A stretch of DNA of 64,000 bases from Trichoplax adhaerens. Taxonomy: Eukaryota > Placozoa > Uniplacotomia > Trichoplacea > Trichoplacidae. The stretch is taken from assembly GCF_000150275.1 (NCBI RefSeq), contig NW_002060946.1, positions 4,129,035-4,193,034 on the forward strand, given 5' to 3'. The translations under genes were made by a program, and so were the position numbers. How positions within the stretch are numbered: the stretch's first letter is position 1; every line of letters begins with the position of its first letter. The notes under the pieces are model-generated. The model saw only the letters and a program-made list of their open reading frames with translations. It was not told the DNA's origin and made no database searches. Positions 36,680 through 49,905 of the stretch are shown in pieces.

Positions 36680-37733
36680 GTACGACTGAAGATTGCTTTG
36701 TCATTGCACTCTTATATTATTGCAACCTACTAGGAAATCATAAGAAGAATCGTTTACGTATTCATAATTATTAATAAATCTTTTTGTTTTTCGTTATGAC
36801 TAGAAAATACGATAACTAAAATTATATAAAACCTGTCTTACTTTAACTACTCCTGTATCCAGACTTCACACCAGAGTCTATCAAAGATTACATCGGACTA
36901 TAGTTGTTTTACATCAAAGGATATACCGGTATTCGATACCGAAACTATTGAGATAAAAGAAAAATTTATTCAAGCTGAGTTTATTATTGGTGAGGTATGG
37001 CTATAGTTATCACATTATGAACAAGACCGAAAACTATCATTATTACTGGCTAAACTGAGAAAATAATTCTTGTAATTTCATCGATTGATGATATTAAGCT
37101 TCGTTCTTATTCGATGTTTTCATAGTCGCCTTTGGGTAATGGGGTGAATATATAACAAGGAAATAATCGTATTAGTTAGAATGGTGTATTAAAATATAGC
37201 TGGAGTTGATGATGAATTGTTGCTTTCTTCTTTCAGAGCTATACTTCTGAAATCGTCAGGCCTCTTCTAATATAATATTGCGGATGCCACTAGAAATGAT
37301 TTGGCGCATTATAACAATATCCAACTATACCGGTAACCATTTGTTGAAGTTATTAAACTGTCGATGTATCGCATAGGAATTAATAAACTTACCTAGTCTT
37401 CGATTAAAAAAATATCGTTATTTCCGTAGGTTAACAATTGTTTCTACCTTGCATGATCTAACTTAATCAATGTCATTTATATGTATCGAAGATTGGTAGC
37501 ATTATTTTAACATGTGTACTATTAGCTTCCAAACGGATCATCTAATTGTTGATGTCGTATTGAATTTCCGCTTACCCGTTACCGGCATCTCTTTGTTTTA
37601 GGTGCTTATCCAACCGGAAAATGACCTCAAGGGCGAGGTATTGGGAACATTGATTAATGTCTGGTGGAACAAAAAATCGGATACACGCATAGATAAGATT
37701 AACTCTAGCAATAATGACCATCAAAATGAGTGA
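36680..37733 (+). CDS. Candidate 3' exons of an unidentified gene
   Basis: Two exons fit best: 36863-36994 after a TATCCAG acceptor (contains KDIPVFDTETIEIKEKFIQA, ends EFIIGE at a GTATGG donor) and 37602-37733 after TTTGTTTTAG (VLIQPENDLKGEVLGTLINV then WWNKKSDTRI, ending in TGA). Both are 132 nt, open, phase 0 and have balanced, protein-like composition rather than AT-driven residues. A segment at 36680-36757 (TTEDCFVIALLYYCNLLGNH) faintly resembles a cyclin-box helix (compare TAEC-IVTLVYLERL of cyclin Y), but its phase links to a different frame of the 36863 exon, so it may not belong. No 5' end and no sure family. Confidence 0.35.
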
Positions 37734-40700
37734 GAAACTGAGGGTACATTCAAACAAGGCTCGATTAATGAGGTGATTATAGTGTAGTTCTATTTGAAAG
37801 CATTATCTTTAATTGCAGGCACGGATAGCCTACTAAGTCCTAGTTATAATAGAATTTTTTCCAGTAGATAATAATGCTGCTGTTTTTGGTATCATGCTCA
37901 TAATTTGCTTGGAAAAGTTCGTAGACTTTATTACTTCAATTACTGATCAGCTCAAGACATGGTATTACTACAGCATAATCTAGAGTATCAGTGAGTTCTT
38001 GCTGACAGGGTCACTTTATATGTTCGAAGAATTTTCTATAGATCGATTTGAGATCGTTTAATACTGACTTATTGGACTAAATCATTTTAACAATCATCAA
38101 AGTATACGTGATATCCTCTATGATCAATATTTTAGTTTAACAATTGGTGGATATTTTTACGTATGTGAAAGATGCAAAAAGCTAACAACGGCAATTTTTC
38201 TATAAAAGATGGCATCGCTTCTTTATAACGTTTGCTTCTCAGAGTTAAATAAGTCTATTTTCAAATTAGGATACGATGTATTGTTATATGCGATTCTATC
38301 CTTTCGCTATCGATATAGTAAATACTGTACATGCTATCAAGATAATCCTTCTTCGTTCTTGTAGAATTCGATATATTGACTGATGCGACGCAACTCTAAC
38401 CATATAAATGATGCTAATGACAAGATATAATGTAATGTACCATACATTGTCTGTAATTATAGCAATTTATGAATGCCTCTTCAGCTCTCTCTCTACGTAT
38501 ATTCACATTGGACGAATTAATAGGAAACTGGAAGCATGTACTAGAGTGATATATCCACTATAGCTTTACATTTGTATTAAAGCTCTCCACTAATTCCTAT
38601 AAAAGTACCGAATTTTTTTATTAAATTTTTATTATTTGCATATCCAGCGATGTAACAAGACAGAATTGTAATATACTGCAATCTATCTGCATACAAGATC
38701 ACAGAAATCAGTCGATAATAATTAATTATCTGAAACGCATTCTATAATTCTTCTACACATGTGGATTCTAATTCTCATCAAATTGTATCATGTTTAACTA
38801 AGAACCGGAAAAGTCCTATTACTTTGTTGCTTATTTATAGCATACATAAGGTGAGATATAATGTTTAGGATTGTAAAGATATTAGAAAGAAATGAATTCC
38901 TATAGCCGTTGTGGATATTTTTTCTATAAATTGAAACGTCGCACTGAATACGTCTGCTGACATAAACTATTCGTTGAAATTTTTTATAAAATACTATTTC
39001 TTATGAGATATTGATACATGTGCGTATGATATGGATGACAAAATGTTATTTGGCAGTAACTAACCACAACGACTATCACAAGAATTACTTCATTTATCTT
39101 TGGAATAAAAATTGAGATACGTACAGAGTTTATTGATTATTTTATCTGAAGTCATTCATAGCTTACAACCAAGATGAGATAGAAGTTACAGAACAAGGTT
39201 GCTATTAAACGTGTTAATATCAGTACTTTAAATTAGACGGTAAAATATCAAATAGTTCTATCCTAGGTTATCGCTTGATTTAATTAAACGTGTTTATATG
39301 TCTATGACGAAATTTAAACACACAGTACCAACATAAATCGACAGAATCTCATTTTATTGCTTGCTACTATAATATTTAGCGGCTCATTTGTTGCATAGTG
39401 TTTAACTACGGTACATTTTTGGTCCAAATTTTAAATTAAATTACATTTTTAAAAAATTTCTTGCTCCTCTTGAAACAGGTAAATAACATGATGATATAGG
39501 AGTGTATAAATTTCGTACGGATAAGTATTTTATAAAATAATTTTTAATAAGTCTGGATATCTTCGCCACTTTATTCCTTTACGTAGGTATATCACTTTTT
39601 GACGAAGACTAGACGAAATAATGCTCAGACTACATGAAAAATTGAAAAGTATACGTACTTTTACCGTATCTTGCATTATTCTTACCCATGCAAGCAATCG
39701 ATCCTATCTTATGTTCTATATTTGAAAAGAGTAATATGAAACTAGAGCCTATTATAAGTACTTGTCATGGTAATCGTGCCGCGACAAGTAATCTTATATA
39801 TGTAAATTGTTAATAAATATAGAATTGTTAAATAAATTCAATTTCTGGTAAGAGCTAGTGAATTAGTTTGATACTTAACTTATGAGAGCTCAAAAGTCAG
39901 AATGTGTTCGTGAATAATCTTGCGTTACATGCGCTCTAATATATTTTAAAGTAGAGCATAAAGTTATACAAATTTAGATCTAAGAATATACCACAGCGGA
40001 TATTGTTTAGTAATGTTCAATTCCATTTATATGTTGTATACTCTGTAGCTGCTTGCGAATAAAGTTGAAAGATGTAAAAGCGAGTTGCTTTTATAATAAA
40101 GAGAGTTCTAGATTTGATCTTACAGTAGTAAAGACTGATGTTTGTGTTTAGCTGCAGTTGGAAGTAGTTCCTGTGTTACAAAAGTGGTTGTAACAGTACT
40201 GTATTTCGTGCGTGAACTAAATCTATAGCTTCACTGTTTGAAGATACGAATAGGTGTGATCTATTAGAACCCAACTCTTAATAGACATTATATAAAGCGC
40301 TAATTTTAAATGTATAGTCTTCACAGTTACTAATAACTTAACTATCGAAAAATTGCAAAGAAATAATCTATCACGTATTCTTTAAGAACATCATTAATTA
40401 AAATTTAAATTTTAATGTAAAATTGTTTATTATTTTGCCTGTTTTTGTGCGAATGCGATTAAGGAATTTAATTCATTAGTCATATTGTATTAGTAAAAAT
40501 GATCTAATGAATATTTTCATGTGACTAATAATATAAATTAGTTAAGTTTTGCATTATAATTGTTATTACAGTTTAAACAATCAAGTTAAGAAAATTAATT
40601 AAACGAAATGTTAACTAGGCTTAGCAATTATATAATTATTAAAGTTAAAAAAAAATTAAAATTAGACAAAATCAAACTGTATCAGTCAATTCATTTTCAT

Positions 40701-41527
40701 CAGCTAAATGGGTTGACATTTTTTAAATTTCGGAAGTTATAATTGACTGATATCTTCTTATAATATCAGTTCGTGACAGTATGATGTAAAAATATTAATC
40801 TACCTCTTCACAATCAATTATGAAGCATGAAATTAGTAGATGCAGTATAAAAAGTGCTCAAGTTCAACTTGTCGATTTTGTGTTGAAAAATTAATGATGT
40901 ACAGCAAACTCATTAATTATTTTTAAGTGATGGCATTAGGAAAGTCTAATTAACAAATGTCCTTGGATGATCTTCCATAATAATAAAATAAAAATGGCAT
41001 ATAGAAAAAATTACTAATTATCTATCTTAATTCATAATTCAGCTATAGGGCTAAATTGATGATATGATTAATTAATTATATTAATTATCAATATTGGCAA
41101 TCTTAGTTGAATATACTATCGTTACCATATCTATACCTATTCATACGATATCTGTTTGGATAAAGTAATCGTAAGAAAATAGGAAGTAATAGTAGGAAGA
41201 AAGTCAAGAAACAAGAAAGGAAAATAAAGATTTAATGGTAAGGTGAGTATTTACTTTAATTCGAATATCTCATGCATCGAAATTATTCTCTATCCAATAT
41301 ATTAGCAGTGCCCATACTTGCGATCAGAAAGTTAGAAATTATGGCTGTAGTCCTATAGTGATTATATATTCCGTTAAGATGAATACCAACGTATAGACTA
41401 TATACCAAGCAGAGTAGTTTATGCCGATAATTTTATTCTTTTAATTTACTATTGGCGTTAAACCTTGTTTAGGTGCGGTATTTATCAGCTTGAAAACCAC
41501 CGTAACAACTAACTTTATGTGTTTACT
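37734..41527. other. AT-rich spacer, no supported gene
   Basis: No recognisable exon on either strand. One short plus-strand terminal-exon-like segment near 40150-40190 (LQLEVVPVLQKWL then TAA after a TTTAG acceptor) is too short to weigh. The end of the zinc-finger gene's transcript (minus) should fall near 41.43 kb. Confidence 0.5.
41432..41437 (-). terminator. Likely polyadenylation signal of the zinc-finger gene
   Basis: AATAAA on the minus strand about 90 bases past the stop codon at 41528-41530. Positional evidence only. Confidence 0.35.
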
Positions 41528-43501
41528 TTAATAGTAGCCAGCAAAGTTTCTAGGTCTCTTTCTTCTATTTCCATGATAATAATGGCCATTAGAGGCAGTA
41601 CGTTTTGGATGAGTGAATTTGTCATGACTATTCCTTTCGTAATAATTATTGCGTGTGTTCGAATGGTGATGGCGATATCGATCACCATTATTATTATTGT
41701 CTAGTCGATGGCTATTACTATCATGGGAGCGCATATCAGAGGTAGATTTAGAGTGCCTATTGCTTTCATGAATTTGATTTTTCAAATTGGTTACAGAATT
41801 CATTAAAGAGGATGCCGCAGGATTAGTAATAGGATGAACATTGGTTTTCGATGGCTTAATATCTTGACTATCGTTATTTTTATTATTATTTTGCAATCGG
41901 TTTTCATTGGGTCGGTGATTGGATCCAGACAGTTGAATATCCCTATCATGATAGTTATTGATTGCATTGGTGGATGTTGACGAATTGCGATGATTCACAT
42001 TATTATTATTGGTATTAGCATTGGTGTTGGTGTCCATATTGTCGAGATGGCCATCATTAGCTCGAGTTGCAGTTCCTTTAGCATGATAGGTACTAAGATG
42101 TTTCTTAAGTGAAATAGCACTAGTAAATGTCATCGAGCATAAAGAACACTGTATTAATCCATGTTGACGATTATGTTCATCAAGTTCAGTAACAGTATTG
42201 AATTTTTCCGAACAAGTTGAGCACGGATAAACTTGAGAGCCATTACTTTCTGAATTACTGGAAATATTAACATCAACTTCATCCACTGAGTCAGGATTAT
42301 CGATTCCATGTTGAATGATCAGATGGCGCTTTAAGGATAATTTATTACTAAAAAATTTTCTACAGTAGCTACATCGATAAGCGCCGGAGTGTTTCTTAAC
42401 ATGTTCACGTAAATAATAAACGCTAGTAAAGGATTTCGAGCAAGAATCGCATGAATAACGTAATCGGCCAGAACGTACAGTAATTGCAGAATCCTTATTG
42501 ATATCGTTATCATCGTTTTTATCCATATCTAATTCCTGTTGATCATCATCGCCTCGATCATTGAGTAATTCTTTCGATTGGCGAGTAATCATTCTCCTAG
42601 TAATCATACCTCTTTCAGGTTCTGCATCAACTAGATGATGATTTATATCGACGTGATTACTTCTATGATGGCCTTCTGTTCGCGCAGCTTTACCAATTTC
42701 CGCATCATTTTCTACTTCCTCATCATCATTTGTATTAACATGGTTGTTCTCATTCGCATGCCCATTACTTGGATGCACAATTTTATCTTGATAGTCACGG
42801 CGTGTTTGAGTTTGATCCTGATTGCTATTTTGATTGGCAAATAGTGGTACATTACTCTCATCGTAGTGATTTTGTCGTGTCATTGCCATTCCATTGGTGT
42901 TATTACTTGTTGCAGTAAGATGGTGATTTTCTTCAATAGGATGAAAGCGGTGATTGGTGATCGTATTGACCATGTTAACATCTTTACTCGATGGATTAGA
43001 AGTCTCACGATGGTTAAGAGGATGTTGTGCTGGTTGTGGTTGTTGTTGAGTTTGTTTAACCGCTTTTTGAAAGCTGTAAAATTCTTTTTCATGATATTTT
43101 TTCATATGCTTGTTGACTGCCGAGATACAACTGAATGGTTTGCTGCAAAATTTGCATACACATGAACTTGGCTGGTTATGCATTTTAACGTGAGCTTTCA
43201 TGTAGGTTAGGCTAGTAAATTGTTTATTACAGATTTCACATTCGTAATAATTTTTACCACTTTCATCTTCGCCCACTTTACTAATAAATGAGGATCGTTT
43301 AGCACTATCTTGTGAATCGTGATTATCACCGTTACTGCTGGTTGCTGTTGGAGTGGTAGTAGTATTGCTAGAATTGTGCTGGCTGTTGTTATTAGCATTG
43401 ATGGGAATAGTACGATAGCCATCTTTCTCTCGGCTAGGTGTTGATGTGGTTAATTTTTGACTGTTTTGTTGATTCAGACTAGATCGATTACCCTCCATGG
43501 A

Positions 43502-43534
<33 letters not shown>

Positions 43535-44087
43535 GAACAAGTCATCATCGCTATGAGAGCTAGAATTCATGGATGGCAGGTGATTAGGATAATAATTAGC
43601 ATGATAGCGAAAATGATGGTTTTGCCGGTCTTCTTCATTATTACTGGCTATCGATGAATCATTTCGAGAATGGTAGTATTGTCGACTTTGCTCCTCAGAG
43701 CGATGGATAATTGGATGAGTGGATGCTATAATGTGCTTGCTATGATCGGCTGTATCGCTATGATTCGATGTTCTATCATCATCAGCAACTTCGCCATCGG
43801 CATGTTCATCATCGGGTGATATAACTCCGTTATGATAATCTTTAATATGCTTATTGAGTGAGGATGTACAACTGAAAAGTTTATTGCATTCAGGGCAACG
43901 GAAGGAATCAGGTATCTCATGAACACGAATATGCGCTTTCAAATAAGAATTACTGCTAAAAGATTTACCACAATATTTACATGTAGGTGATCGCTTTAAC
44001 ATACTAGGTGATAATTCTTGTCGTTCATTGTTGGCAAATTTAACGGGCGATAGACGTTGTATATTAGAATTATTTTGCTGTTGATGC

Positions 44088-44121
<34 letters not shown>

Positions 44122-45043
44122 GCTGCTGCTGCTGCGGCTGCTGTTGTTGTTGTATCAGTAAACCACTAGCGTTGGCAATGGCGTAGCTGCCATCGATAAC
44201 ATATTTGCCGGCTGCTACTGGATATTGTGCAAGGCATGGTACATGTGAATAAGGATCCATGATTGCTGCCGCTATTGGATTGTGCCGATTGGCAGCAGAA
44301 TAAGTGTAAAGGCTTGGATCAACGAGTGGTCGAGGTAGGCAATTATTTAAAACTGCAGCATTGCTTCTATCATAGACTTTGGAAAGATTGCTGCTACTAT
44401 CATTACTGTTTGTATCTTTGTCTTTCTTTTCTAACCCATTCATAACATGATCACTGTTTTCCTTGTCTTCTTCAGCTTTTCCTCTTGCTGGATTATTTTC
44501 GCCTACTTTGCTCGTTTGATAACTACGTAATGATTCTTTTCGAGTACTGATATGATCCCGTTTACCTTGATCGTTTTCTTCGCCCTCTTCGTTATCATCA
44601 GCAAGCAATACTAACCAAGCGATAACACTGGATGTTAGCGTAGCTACGGAAGAAGCCATGGCGATGTTGAGTGTTTCGCCTAATGATGATGATTGATCTA
44701 AGTCAATGGATGATTTAACAACTTCATCTGCCCATAACGTTAACTGAGCTAAAGAATAACGGACGTAATCCAATTTTGAAGTGAATTGATCGGAAGATGC
44801 TTGAGAGGAAATTCTGTTTAAATTATATGAAATATTTAACAAGCATTTTTGCATAGAATGGTAAGATTCTTTGATTAAATTGGCTTCATCGGGGTTTTCA
44901 GTTGTAGACCTTTTATACCCAACTGGACTAAATTTATCTGCAAAAATAACGATATCATGGCAGATTGAGGTGATTTCGCCAGCTGTACAATCGTCATTAC
45001 CCAAGAGTTCTTGTAATTTTTTTAATGACACAGCCGTTAATTC
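41528..45043 (-). CDS. Large C2H2 zinc-finger protein with eight fingers in four pairs (main, 3'-terminal exon)
   Basis: One exon of 1171 codons plus stop, entered at a TTTAG acceptor (45044-45048 on plus) in phase 0. The first in-frame ATG lies well inside, so an upstream exon must supply the start. The N-terminal ~160 residues are helical and contain no zinc finger (KKLQELLGNDD...CHDIVIFADKFSP...YVRYSLAQLTLWADEVVKSS). Then comes acidic/polar sequence, a poly-Gln run (about 44083-44156), and four pairs of C2H2 fingers at about 43990-43830, 43245-43085, 42460-42300 and 42230-42070, for example CKYCGKSFSSNSYLKAHIRVH-type and CSLCSMTFTSAISLKKHLST. Fingers within a pair are separated by short linkers that are not TGEKP; pairs are separated by long Asn/His/Ser/Asp-rich spacers with poly-Asn (43499-43535). 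It ends RRKRPRNFAGYY, a possible nuclear signal. Probably a nuclear DNA- or RNA-binding regulator; orthology not recognised. Confidence 0.9.
43499..43535. repeat. ATT/AAT trinucleotide repeat encoding poly-Asn
   Basis: About twelve ATT units on the plus strand, read as AAT (Asn) codons on the minus strand inside the zinc-finger gene. Nearly pure, so likely length-variable. Confidence 0.9.
44083..44156. repeat. GTT/GCT trinucleotide repeat encoding poly-Gln
   Basis: TTG/TGC-type triplets on plus give CAA/CAG codons on minus: Gln5-Pro-Gln17-His-Gln3 or close to it. The mixture of CAA and CAG interruptions should make it more stable than a pure CAG run. Confidence 0.9.
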
Positions 45044-45399
45044 CTAAATTGATCAAAGGATAATGTTACTATTGCAAGATGGTTTATTAAGATAGTAATT
45101 AACAGATATTATGCAATGAATTGCAACTTTGTAGATAATTGGATAATGTTAATATGCCAAAGATAGTTTATTGAGGTTGTAATTAACAGACATTATGTAA
45201 TGAATTGCAACATTTTAGGATGGGATATTTAGACTTGATTGATCAATGGATAAAATTATTATTGTAAAGACATTTTACTGAGGATTTAGTCTGCTTATGA
45301 TATGAATACAAATTGCAGTACCGGCTGCAAATTATAGGTTAACGATCCTTTTACCAGAGTTTGCTAAGCGCAAGATCACCATTTTATATATTAAACTAT

Positions 45400-46295
45400 T
45401 CCCCAACTTTCCTCACTCTAGCTGACGTGCAAAATTAAATTAGTTGTAATCGGCAAAGCTCTACAACTGTCCATTTGAAATTGGAAATTTTCCGCTTTGT
45501 GGGTCCATCTATTCAACCTAATTATGGCTATAGTCGCAACCTGAAAGTTCATTTACCAAACTTTACTATAAAAGTATAAGATTAACCTTTGCAGGTTAAA
45601 ACTATTCCCAATTTCCCGAGTGTTGATGGCAAAATCCGGTTGATACGGTAGGAATGCGCAATGGTCAATACAATTTGATAATGCCAAGATTTATTGTAAA
45701 AGAACGGGCTGACTATAGTATGAATTTAAAAACTATCCAAGCGTTCTGTTAAACACACATGGATTAAAATACAGCGGAAGGATTCTCTATATATTATCAA
45801 CGATGGATATAATAATTAGATAGAGTAAACTAAAATATATATATATATATTTATCGATGATGAATAGAATCATTAGATAGACTAAAGTATAACATAAATG
45901 TGCGTATGCTGTATATATCGATAATGAATGTAATAATCAGATAGAGTAAACTATAATATATATTTATCGATGATGAATATAATACTGTAATTAGATAGGG
46001 TCAAACTATAACTTATTTTTTCACCTAGTTGTAGAACTATTTCTAATTTCCCGGCTATCAGTGATAAAGTTCAATTAGTAGTAATGTACCAAGTTCTACA
46101 ATCTGACAATGTCATAATAAACGCCAAAATTTATTTTAAAAGAACGGCCTGAATATACTGTAGTATCAATTTAAAAACTATCCAAGTGTCCCGTCGAGCA
46201 TACCTTGATTAAAACTCAACGGAACGATTCTGTATGTATTATCGATGATGGATACAATAATTAATTAGATAGAGAAAACTATAAATCATTTGCCT
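45400..46295. repeat. Higher-order tandem repeat, period about 440 bp, with ATCGATGATGAAT sub-repeats
   Basis: Blocks at about 45600-45830 and 46035-46290 align over their length: both run from AACTATT(T/C)C(C/T)AATTTCCC through AAAAGAACGG(G/C)CTGA, AATTTAAAAACTATCCAAG, to GGAACGATTCT/GGAAGGATTCT and a final GATA(T/C)AATAATTA. A third, more diverged copy starts near 45400 (AAACTATTCCCCAACTTTCC). Between them lie 4-5 copies of a 60-70 bp sub-unit TATCGATGATGAATATAATA...TTAGATAGAGTAAACTATAA with AT dinucleotide tracts (45836-45852). Confidence 0.8.
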
Positions 46296-46936
46296 TCCTA
46301 GCTGTATGCTGGTGTTGCTATAATCGATGATAGTATTACTATCATCGATTAACCGTGGGAATTAATGACATGGGAAAGGCAGGGATCACACTTTACATAG
46401 GGTCTCCACTCTTGGTAGTTGATGTATTCCCTAATTCATTAATGATGAATAATAATGTTGTAAAGGAATAAAAAGACTGAAATAGTCGACGTGTAAGGAG
46501 TAAAAACACGACACAGAAGGGCTTCCAATCTATTGTAGTAGAACAAATTTAAATTGAAAACTTTAGCTATTGTTGAAATTTTTAATGGAAATATTTTATT
46601 GTCGTCAGTCTCCCGTAGCTGTACATCATATGTGGGCTTTTCGACAGAGTCTTATTTTAAAATCAATTAGCAGTTGCTGAAAAAAGACTGAAATCCCAGT
46701 CCTGCAATTTTTTTAATTTATCAACGGCAAAATAGGAACTAATTCCCAGGAGTAAACTAGTTTTATTATGCCTTATAATTTAGTATTGCCGACAGGATTA
46801 GCCTAATTTTAAATTGTATTCAAGGCTTGTTATCGAAAATCAACGCATTCCACGCATGCATTCATTTAATTATGGACGGATCCAGTTGACTTTTTCCGTC
46901 TAGAATCGTACTGGGCAACTTCTTTCTTCAACATGG

Positions 46937-46950
46937 TGCCGCCATATTTT
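46937..46950 (-). promoter_or_regulatory. AATATGGCGGC motif, YY1-like promoter/initiator element
   Basis: The minus strand reads AAAATATGGCGGCACCATG. AARATGGCGGC is the known YY1 site often found over transcription starts of animal genes; here the third base is T instead of A/G. A second ATG follows in the frame MLKKEVAQYDSRRKK. It could mark a transcription start of the zinc-finger gene, but no consensus donor follows that frame. Confidence 0.3.
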
Positions 46951-49689
46951 ACGCTGAACAATAAAGTTGAATGCGAAAAAGTACAAGTCCAATTCAATGG
47001 AAAACAAGTAATCACTGAAGAATGTTGTTTTGGGAAGGGCACTGTCCATCTCGTGTATTATTTGAAAACTAGTAACTTACTCTCTAGATCATCATTTTAA
47101 AAAATTTTTGGATATGGTTTGATGATATCAACAACTTTTTTATTCGTCTATGGCTGTGGTCGTGACTCCTCAATCTTCTATCGCCTTTTTTTGTTGCTTT
47201 TACTTATAAATTCGCGTTGTTTATTTTGATCAGTAGTTTCAAGAGTTCGAAATCAATTGTCATAGAGGAAATAAATGACTAGTAGAGAACTTTCGTGGAA
47301 ATTGTAATTTTTCTCTCAATACTGATTATTTTTGTAGTTCTTTAGCAACTAAACTTGAAGAAGCATGATGTTATCGAAATCATGATTGAAAAATATCCAA
47401 TAGATATCTAGTACAAGAACGAGACAGCTTGAATGTGTAGATGGATAAACTGAATTTTCCTTCCCACGGTGTCTTTCTTTTTTTTGTTGTCCAATTTATA
47501 AATTTGATTTGATTTCTATTCATTAATGGACATTCATGAAGCATATGAAGATAGTTAATCACCATCTTGCATTGAGAGAAAGAGATTCCTCTCAAGATAG
47601 GTTGAATGATCAACAATTCATTAGATGAGGAAGTCAAAAGATAGCCAAAAAATTCCGAATTATTCATGTATGAATATTTTTCTGCTGCCCTGTGGGCACA
47701 CCCTTTTTTCAAAATTACAGTTTTTGAATGCGTGTTGAGCAAGTAAATGAGTACAAAGACGATAGATTGATTAATCAAGTCATTTAGGATGGTCATGATG
47801 GAGTCTGTAGAATAGTAGGATTCAAAAGTGTTAAATTAACGCGTCTTTTGTGACTTGATTGCTACAACATCAATTTTCAAACATAACATCAAGTCTAAAA
47901 ATGGAAAGAAAATTACATTGTTCGTTATGGATGAGAGGATGATAAGCCATTTTACCTTGGTAGAATCATTGACTGATAGGATTGCCGTGGTAAAAGTAAT
48001 TTTTTCCCCTCCCCTGCTCTTGATGATGACGAGGAGAGGGCACAGTGGTCTCCAGGACGTGCATTTGGTTAAAACAGAAGCAAGGAGAAGAGGTGGAGAT
48101 TAATCGATAAATTCAATGTTTAATTTATTAATGATTGTCCCCATGATCGGAGAGGAAAGCCCTGAAATTCAAGCACTGCTATGACATCATGCTAGACCCC
48201 ATCAATACTCGTTGACAATATAACATAAATCATTAGCATAATAGAGTCGCCAAGGGTAAATAGATTTCATCATTAAATTGATGAATAAAATCAAAATAAT
48301 ACTCAGCGGCGAAAGACTATAGATGAACAAACAAAGCGTAGAAACGGATAAAATAGTACACTAGTCTTGCTATGGCCATCATAATAGGCATGGACAAAAA
48401 ATGGCTAGCAAACAGTGATGTTGAATTGTGGATTGTTACAATCAAATCTTCCAATTCCTCTTTGTCCCTAACTGATTGTTGCTGATTGTTTTAGTTGAAA
48501 TGGAATCATTAAATTCGCATCGTCGATTTGATGATCGCCATTCCAACATGTCAATATTCAATTCACTACTAGAATTGTTGGCTAGTGGTAACGTGAGGAT
48601 GGATTTAGGTTATTGTTGTTTAATATTATTTTTTGCTATGGTGGATGGTTATTCTCAACGACCAGGTCGATAATGTCGATCAAGACTACCTGTTGAAATC
48701 TATCATTTCGCTTAGCTCTTTTTTTCCATCGAATAATCCATGTCTAGATGTCGTCGTTATGAGTCAAAAAGGGAGAGAAGTACAATTAACCTTATAGGGG
48801 AGATGAATTCATCACGGGGTCGAGAGGAAAAAAATCGATCTAATATCCTATTGGGATGAAAAAAGAAACTTTTTCCACGCTAAAAATGTATCTGTTATCG
48901 GTCTAATGGATCGATTCCAATAGATAATATTTCATATTTAATTGAAAATAGATTGATAGAGGAATAAAATGAATGACAAATGGATTGCATGTGGTTATGA
49001 ATCCACTGTGGTTCTATAAGCCACTAAAATGAAGATATACCCGTAGACTCTTATTGAATCTTGTTCGCACCTTAACTTTTATCGACAACGACAGTAATCT
49101 AATCATGAAATAACGCCTATAGTCTTCCATTTTAGTTTGAAAATTAATTTTACAAGGGGATAAAATAGTTGACTGATTTTGTACGTTGTTCCTCTATCAT
49201 AAGGTATTACTGACAGAAAATTAGATGAAACGATGACGTCGTCGTTTGCAAATTCATTTCTGTCTGCATGGCCAAGAATGTAATCCTTAGGTAACGCTAA
49301 TAAAATTGCATTTTAATTAGTAAAACACACAGTCCATTGACAATAAACATAACCTCGTGAAAATCTAATCGATTCTAGAGGAAAATTAGCTTGATTACCA
49401 ATTTCACTGGGTGTTAATTACATTATATAAATTTTAAACAAAGCCATTAAAAAATGGATTGGATTTTTTGGTTCTTTCCGATCGAGTGTAGTAATACGCT
49501 TAGTGTAACCATGAATGAAATTTTTTATAGGTAGTCCATAAGACATGGTTGTCTTTCTGTATCTGGTTGTGAAATTCCATCTGCTTAGTATCGATGAGGA
49601 TAGCATTTGGAATTGGATAGGCAAAAACTCGAGTCTTGCACCTTGTCTATTTCTAACTGTTAGAATATTCAAACTTGAACTAGACTATC

Positions 49690-49905
49690 TTGAACATCAG
49701 CTCAATATTTCCCTGTTGAATATCATGGACACGCTACCATCGGCTCGATATTTCCGTCTTTAATATCATTGACACGCTACCATCAGTTGGATATTTCCGC
49801 CTTCAACGTTATTAACATCCGCTAAATATTCCTTACTTGAATATCATTGATATGCTACTATCAGTTCAATACTTCCTTCTTGAACATCAAGGACAATGTC
49901 CATGA
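49690..49905. repeat. Short tandem repeat of about 50 bp, 4-5 copies
   Basis: The unit is TTGAATATCATTGACACGCT then ACCATCAGTTSGATATTTCC; copies start near 49690, 49711, 49759, 49816 and 49870 with some shortened. Divergence is moderate. The repeat overlaps the end of a small open frame (49545-49763, plus) which it generates. Confidence 0.75.

Noticed and set aside
41519-44445. Plus-strand frames such as 42866-43165, 43457-43657 and 44263-44445, and other-frame minus-strand frames
   Set aside because: They overlap the long zinc-finger exon in the antisense or wrong frame and have repeat-driven composition.
47380-47796. Minus-strand 138-codon open frame
   Set aside because: No recognised family, no paired splice sites, mixed low-complexity composition; not enough to call a gene.
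48476-48673. Plus-strand frame containing a signal-peptide-like MDLGYCCLILFFAMVDGYSQ
   Set aside because: The only donor after it is GTCGAT, far from consensus, and the frame stops at once. No downstream exon found.
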